This document shows positions 55,861-64,000 of a stretch of 64,000 bases of DNA, in pieces. Each line of letters starts with the position of its first letter. Position 1 is the stretch's first letter. The stretch lies in assembly GCF_964019385.1 (NCBI RefSeq), contig NC_088643.1, positions 42,337,952-42,401,951 of the forward strand. The letters are read 5' to 3'. The notes below the pieces were generated by a model. That model was not told the origin of the DNA and made no database searches. It worked only from the letters and a program-made list of their open reading frames with translations. This DNA is from Sycon ciliatum (taxonomy: Eukaryota > Porifera > Calcarea > Leucosolenida > Sycettidae). The translations under genes were made by a program, and so were the position numbers.

Positions 55861-56745
55861 ACACTCCACAAACAGACGCATACACATGGTCTAGCTCATT
55901 CCAGAGTTACGGTAAAGTCAGTAACCTATTATCTTACGATCCTCATCTTCACTCCGCGGAGCATGGCTCGTCCGTTCTTCATGCCGCTGTGTACCAACAC
56001 TGTCCTGTGGTTCCTCACACGCATGGGCCATTGCTTTCTGACTCCTTTCCTTGATTTTCACGTTTCCTGGAGAGTATTCAGGTCAAACAATCGTCAGAAG
56101 TTGAAGTTCTGTATCTGGATTCGTATTCGGCCTTGAACTTCGTTTTTCAAACGCAGTGTCGCTACTGGCACCGGTGCAACAACCGTTACAATTATTCTTC
56201 TTGTAATGTGTGCTGGACAGTGGACTCCTTGGCGCAGTGAAATTCTTGAATCTCCAGCTAACTTTCAAAGATCAGTACAGTTGCTATGCATGAAAGGAGC
56301 AGGCGTTACACGAAATCGGTTTATTGTGTGTCTCTAGCTCTGCGCACGCACAAGACTTACATTGCAGTGTAAACATGTAAGATTGTAGCGCAACTACACT
56401 ACAGTACGTGGAGATCTAGTAGTACAAAGTCATGATTGTCGTAGTTTGTGGTGGTCTAACAGTCATGGTGCATATCGTAAGGATTAGGTGGTTTCCCCTA
56501 AACAGCATGACCTGAACAGGGCGATGCCAGCTGTCAAGAGAGCACTTCAGATTTACCGCGAAGGTTTCGGAGGAGTGACAGGGCACGCGGATTTGCCGTG
56601 CATACTACTACTAGTACTTGACAAAATACACAGCTTTAGCATGCACCGACCAGGCATGAGGGACTTACCAGCCAGAGCTACTGTGGGAATTCCCGGGCCC
56701 CCAGATCTTTGACAGTTCGTATGATGAGAAGTGTATACAATTTAA
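55861..56745. other. No supported gene
   Basis: Open frames on both strands (for example minus 56042-55920) lack splice support. Nothing recognised. Confidence 0.35.
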
Positions 56746-57890
56746 AATGTCACGTAGATTTAGCTCGAGTAGGTGTACTATAATGCGACAATGTCAATGC
56801 AGCCCTGATAGCGTGGAGGTGCTACCTCCTGGGAGGGTAAGTACGAGAGTAGTATTCTACTCTCGTCTTTATGTAGTCCTGGCGCACTGCCAACGCTTGT
56901 CGGGGAAGTGCACGTACATGTACATTTACCTAACCGTAACGGTTGGCTTCTTGTCTTAGGCCTCCTTCTAACATATCAGAGATAGAGATAGAGTCCTTGG
57001 CTTCAGTTGGCCACAAGGACTTCTTCACATCAGGGTAAGTTAGTGATTTTAGTGTTCGTCCTTACAGTCCCAGAGAATAACTGTTATGCTTTGAAAACCC
57101 CATACGTTCTTGGTGTCCTGCTATGCTGTATACATGTGATATTGTTTGTTCTGTATTATTATCATGATTGTGATCATGGGATGATGCCGTTGCTTCGTGT
57201 AAATGCCAGACGTTAACGTTTGGCCTTGTAACCTGTGACAGGTAGAGGTAAGTTGTACCATTGCGGATGATCCATCTCCTCATCGACGCAACTAACTTGG
57301 AAGAGAAATCTTAATTACGAAACCAGTGTGCCAAGTAACAACACGTTAGTTTAAAGAACGGCGGAGAGGCGAATGCCTTTCCTGATCATTGGCCTCACTC
57401 TCTCAAAGAACTGCCGACAACAGGTCCTGCCAGTGGCTAATGTACGCTAAGGGATTGTCTGTCCTGTCTGTTGATTGTCGCTACGATGCAGGAAGGAGTC
57501 AAGATGGCCTCCGCCGGCGAGGGATCGGAACAAGGTAAGACCTATGTATTGTACATCGACCGTATTGAAAACCTTTTTTCAGGTCAGATAGTTGCCTCTT
57601 CCACGGGTAAAATTAACCAACAAAACAGTCGACTTCAAAAAGGCCAGGGAAACAAAACAAAACAAAACAAAACAAGGGACACGGTGGGTAATCGACAACA
57701 CACATGTACACGTACAGCATTCAGTCAGCCACAACAATGGATGCCACCGCAGCGACTACGGCGGCAGGCGACTCGACAGGGGCATGGGCAGAAAACATGG
57801 AACGGCTACCACGCACACACATTACACTTGCCCGTATTGGCGTTACGCATGAGACGACACCGGATGAATGCCATGCAATGGTGAGGGAGT
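56746..57890 (+). CDS. Tentative exons of an unrecognised gene
   Basis: Exon-like pieces: one ending at 56836 before GTAAGT; 56960-57033, between a CTTAG acceptor and GTAAGT (frame ISEIEIESLASVGHKDFF); one at 57489-57535 with a good ATG context (ATGGCCTCC) and a GTAAGA donor; and 57735-57885 (AWAENMERLPRTHITLARIG). Phases do not join cleanly, so this is a coding-potential note rather than a gene model. Confidence 0.2.
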
Positions 57891-59460
57891 AGGACACACC
57901 GGTCTTCACGGTTTTGAAACCAATGACTGGACGTATTACTAGTAACTTCGTTGCAACAGAGGGGAACGTAGTGAGGTTTATTTGAACCGCGGCTATCTCA
58001 ACTCGCGGTTAAATCTGGAAACTGAGACAGCCACGGTGAAAACAGAAAAAGCAGAGCAGGCCAAATGCATGCCATCACGGTACCTAAGAACTACGCGGTT
58101 GAAAACTTGACCTACATGTACATGTACATGTAGGTCTCCTCGTCGAGACACTGACGGCGGCTAGGATACTCCTTTGGAGGCTCAGCTAGTGGAGAAATAG
58201 TGAAGAGAACACTATTGGCGTGTTAAATAAACGGAATACAAGCAGGAGTGGTCTTTGCCCCACCTGGACATTCCAACATTCATGCAACTACAGTGGATAG
58301 GAAACGGCGGGAAAAGTGCTAAACGATGTGCACCCCGATGAAAACAAGCACACCGCTAGCAGATGAAGCTATCGCCGACGAACTCAGCTACCGGTGTTCG
58401 ACGAAAATCGACCAAGCACTTGACCATTGGCTTTGATGACTGCTCGTTTTCAGCGCCAGGATTCTCATCTTATACTAGACGTTGGGACATGTCGAAACAA
58501 GTCCGAGCCTCTGCTAAAACCATGCTAGCTCTACAATGTAGACAGTAGGTCTGGGGGGAAATTGGCGGGACTCCTACAAGGCGAGACTGTCACATGTGAT
58601 ACTCGCGTGGTGCGAGTCTCTGGCGTGCACTTCGAAGGGACAGCTGTCGCCAGCCCCTCGCGCCATGGCATTAGTGTGCAGCCTCGAAGCAAGCATGCAG
58701 CTAGTTTTTTTCGACATGCCAACGGCTGGCCTGGTTCAACTATAATGACGTACTTCAACTGTGAAAGCCAAAGCCATGTGATCCTGGAGATTTGCCAACC
58801 ACATGCTGACTGATAAGGGATTATCTTCGGTGCTATCACATTCCTGCTTGTCAGATTACTTAAGAATGGAAATTAAATTATTTAGTACTACTCACGTGTT
58901 CCCTTTCATGGTTCCAGCACCAGCTTGTGTCTAGACGAAACGTGCACGCACCGCTCCATGAGACGTGCAACAGTAGAAACGAGTTCCCAACATGTTACAA
59001 AAGCAGTATGCCCCCACTTCAGCGAAACCCTTAACCGCGTGGCTCATTCCAACGCGCTCACGATCGCGAACCCCAACCTCCACCACACTCACATGGAACA
59101 ATATCATTTAAGCGCAGGCTCATTTTAGCAAACGTGTCTAGCGAGTGAAAGGCGGGCAAAACAGGGGCAATTTAGCCTGCCAAATAACACTGTTAGTTAA
59201 TGGATTCTTGCTCATAAATAGTCCTCACGCTAGTCGTTTCAGCACGTACTCTGTTTTGCATTCGCCCTTACTATCCTGTCCGCTTCTACTTGTGCCGGAC
59301 ACGGTGGGTGGTGGTGATCGCCCAACTGTTGTAATGACGCAGCTTCTCCATCGTCGATGATGGTATCCGATGTTATCAACCATGACATTCAGCAACAAGA
59401 CATCGCCATGATATCTCATTGTGGGCTTTCCGTTTATCCATTCGGTACTGATAGCCATTA
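57891..59460. other. No supported gene
   Basis: A palindromic TACATGTACATGTACATGTA occurs near 58114. Open frames around 58360-58840 have no recognisable content. Confidence 0.35.
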
Positions 59461-59770
59461 CAATTCACTCCTTGGCCTCCTCTCGTCGTCCTGCACGCGA
59501 ACGCGATGACCCCATCCATGGACGGTACACTTTTGACTCGCTTCGAAGGTTAAACGGTGGAGAAAAAAGGCTGCGTTTGAAGTGAGCCGAATCTGAATCC
59601 GAATCTGAATCAGATGTGCTGTAGTAGGTATCGCGCTTAAATGGTTGCGCTGAAGTGAGATTGCGCTGAGGTGAGATTCGACAGGTAAAGGTGGCGCTGG
59701 CATGAGGGCGCTGAAATGTACAGCAGCGGAAATGAGTGGCGCTGAAATGGGTGACAATCACAAAAACACT
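59461..59770. repeat. GCGCTGA-rich degenerate repeats
   Basis: About six GCGCTGA(A/G) motifs within 110 bp (59645-59755) and an adjacent GAATCTGAATC-type hexamer run (about 59585-59612). The latter reads as Ser-Asp repeats on the minus strand (STSDSDSDSDSAHF), which might be an exon; unproven. Confidence 0.4.
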
Positions 59771-60234
59771 TTCGGCGCATCAACACTATTTCAAGGTCTA
59801 GTTGGAACGTATCTCGTACTGTACAGATAGGTATGACTTGTTCATGCACAGCGTGACTAGATACGGCCGGAGAGGAGTAGAGTGATCTAGTGAGGTCCTG
59901 TACAGTCATGTAGATTCGGGGAGGCTTCATGGGTGGGTTTTGTGGGCATATCACCATGGTCACAGTCAACACGAATAATTGATGGCGGGTCACAAACAAA
60001 TGTCAGCTTTCTTAGAAACGCTATCACCCTTCGGCGATTTCTTACTTGAGCCAAGTTAAGGGAGACACATGTAATTAATGATGTAGTCTTTGTTGGGTTC
60101 ACACCCCAGTGAGTGCCAGTGTATCGCAACTATCTTACACATGTACTTACAAACCAACACGCAACGACTAGCTACGTGTACGTGAATGGACTTGACATCG
60201 TGCTGTGACGACCGACGACCGACATACATGTACT

Positions 60235-62810
<2,576 letters not shown>

Positions 62811-62961
62811 GACACAATCTTTATTAGGAAACTTGAAATGGAGATGTGAAACACAAATACAGCCATGTAGATGGAGCAGCATTGCAATACAATGTCCAAA
62901 AACTCAAGAATTCATTATCATGGGGCAATGTTGGGCAAATGTCTGTCAGGTACTATCACGC

Positions 62962-63999
62962 TCAGGCTGCCCGCAACCTGCACATCGTCGTGAAATTCAT
63001 CCTGTTGCGGCGATATGACGATCTTGAACCCCGCAAACAGGTGACTGCCCATCGCATAAGGCAGACTGACAGCTTACAACGGAGCTGACCCATGATAACC
63101 GATACGTGTAGGTCGACGTTCTTCTCAGCAATCAGGCATGCCAGTGTCTTCAGTGCCATTGAGCATTCTCTGCCAATCATGCCCGAGGTAGAAAAAACTA
63201 GCGGTGTAAACGTACCTCTGTCAACTGCTGTCACCCGCTCTCCGTACTGGCGCTTCTTCATCCGTTCATGCGTTCGGAGCTGGCTGATGACTTCCTGACG
63301 CGACAGCAAGCTTGCCTTTGGGTGTGTAACCCGGATGTCGAAAAAGGCATCTTGCTGTCTCGTCCAGAAGCCACAAGCCCGGATGTCCAGGCGGGCACCT
63401 GCCGAGCGGTTGGCTGTCCTCCCTTGGAGCCGCTCACCATCATATGGTAGTAGAGGCGGTTCCACCTCCACATCCCGGACCGCCTCACGCATCACGTCAG
63501 CCAACAAGTCCCGGATCTCATTGTGGCGTGCCATGGGGTAGCCCCCTGCCGGACACATCATCGCATGGTCTATTGTGTTTGCAGCACCACATACACAAGT
63601 CAGGGGGAGTCCGTCAGGCTGCAGGCCGTAGCGGATGCAGAACGCATCTCGGAAATCCGATTTGTTCAGCACCATCTGCATTTGGGACGATGGTTCCGCC
63701 GTTACCCAAGATGATACGCCCTTTTCCGCGGCATTCTCCACCAACAGCGCCTGTGTTGCTGTCAAATCCGGGCGCAATTCGCTAACGAGACCCGTGGCTT
63801 GGGCAGCTTTCTCTCTGCGAATACGCCCGGCCTCCTGCCGGCTGAGGGCTATTGCCTCGTTCAGCTGGTCTGTTTGAGTAGTTTCGTTGGTGCTTGTTGG
63901 ATGTTCTGGTGGTCTTATGCAGGCCGCCACAGGAGCCACAATCTGTCTGGATGCAGAAAACTCTTTCCCGGCCTCCACCGAGGGCACAGGGATTGCCAT
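62962..63999 (-). CDS. Retroelement C-terminal zinc-knuckle / restriction-like endonuclease ORF (partial)
   Basis: 345 codons on the minus strand, open to the window edge; TGA at 62962-62964. This matches the C-terminal region found after reverse transcriptase in a class of aquatic-animal non-LTR elements. Seen: VLNKSDFRDAFCIRYG (about 110-125); a knuckle C135-x-C137, H145, C149; MARHNEIRDLLADV (about 157-170); and an ARLDIR (202-206)...FFDIRV (219-224) pair like a PD-(D/E)xK nuclease fold. It ends with a RCKLS..CLRGSRSSYRR block. The RT itself would lie beyond the window. Not host-related; intactness suggests a fairly young insertion. A degraded relative is at 29960-30720. Confidence 0.72.
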   Translation of the reverse strand: MAIPVPSVEAGKEFSASRQIVAPVAACIRPPEHPTSTNETTQTDQLNEAIALSRQEAGRIRREKAAQATGLVSELRPDLTATQALLVENAAEKGVSSWVTAEPSSQMQMVLNKSDFRDAFCIRYGLQPDGLPLTCVCGAANTIDHAMMCPAGGYPMARHNEIRDLLADVMREAVRDVEVEPPLLPYDGERLQGRTANRSAGARLDIRACGFWTRQQDAFFDIRVTHPKASLLSRQEVISQLRTHERMKKRQYGERVTAVDRGTFTPLVFSTSGMIGRECSMALKTLACLIAEKNVDLHVSVIMGQLRCKLSVCLMRWAVTCLRGSRSSYRRNRMNFTTMCRLRAA

Positions 64000-64000
64000 G

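Noticed and set aside
59225-59760. Ser/Asp-rich minus-strand frames as a gene
   Set aside because: The SD run comes from a GAATCTGAATC repeat, and the neighbouring frame from GCGCTGA repeats; no splice-consistent model. Kept only as a repeat note.

Overview
The window is eukaryotic, almost certainly from a non-vertebrate animal: genes have many short GT-AG introns, and the best gene is an animal-type site-1 protease. AC/GT, TC and TAC microsatellites, long G/C homopolymers and foldback DNA elements are dense. A sponge or other early-branching marine animal would fit, but that is an inference; nothing here fixes the species.

Layout. 1-1.95 kb: an upstream intron of the protease gene, holding a foldback element and antisense BEL/Pao and Ty3/gypsy integrase fragments. 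1.96-22.96 kb: the 3' part of MBTPS1 (site-1 protease, SKI-1) on the + strand. I resolved 27 exons with fully consistent splice phases (796 codons plus stop, from the catalytic His exon to the C-terminal membrane anchor). Its introns hold a 33-bp minisatellite, a LINE relic, a hAT-type transposase ORF and several MITEs. 23-35.8 kb: gene-poor DNA with foldback/MITE elements, a degraded retroelement endonuclease fragment and AC-rich arrays. 36.0-36.8 kb: an intact, intronless ENOPH1 (enolase-phosphatase E1, methionine salvage) with a changed active-site motif. 37-43.3 kb: AC arrays, a LINE reverse transcriptase relic, MITEs and a 195-bp tandem satellite. 43.8-45.8 kb: a probable multi-exon gene I do not recognise. 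46-60 kb: a piggyBac-like element, large foldbacks, and weak exon candidates on both strands. 60.2-62.8 kb: 858 consecutive TAC-type triplets, only one imperfect. 63-64 kb: the C-terminal zinc-knuckle/restriction-like endonuclease ORF of a retroelement, running to the window edge.

The two confident host genes belong to unrelated pathways: Golgi proteolytic activation of membrane-bound transcription factors, and cytosolic methionine salvage. I see no operon-like or multi-gene system. What stands out is the repeat biology (the TAC array, MITE families with intact target-site duplications, CRE-like sites carried in foldback elements, a MITE end turned tandem repeat next to a splice acceptor) and the unusual ENOPH1 copy. 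Most remaining long open frames are translations of simple repeats or chance frames and are not annotated.
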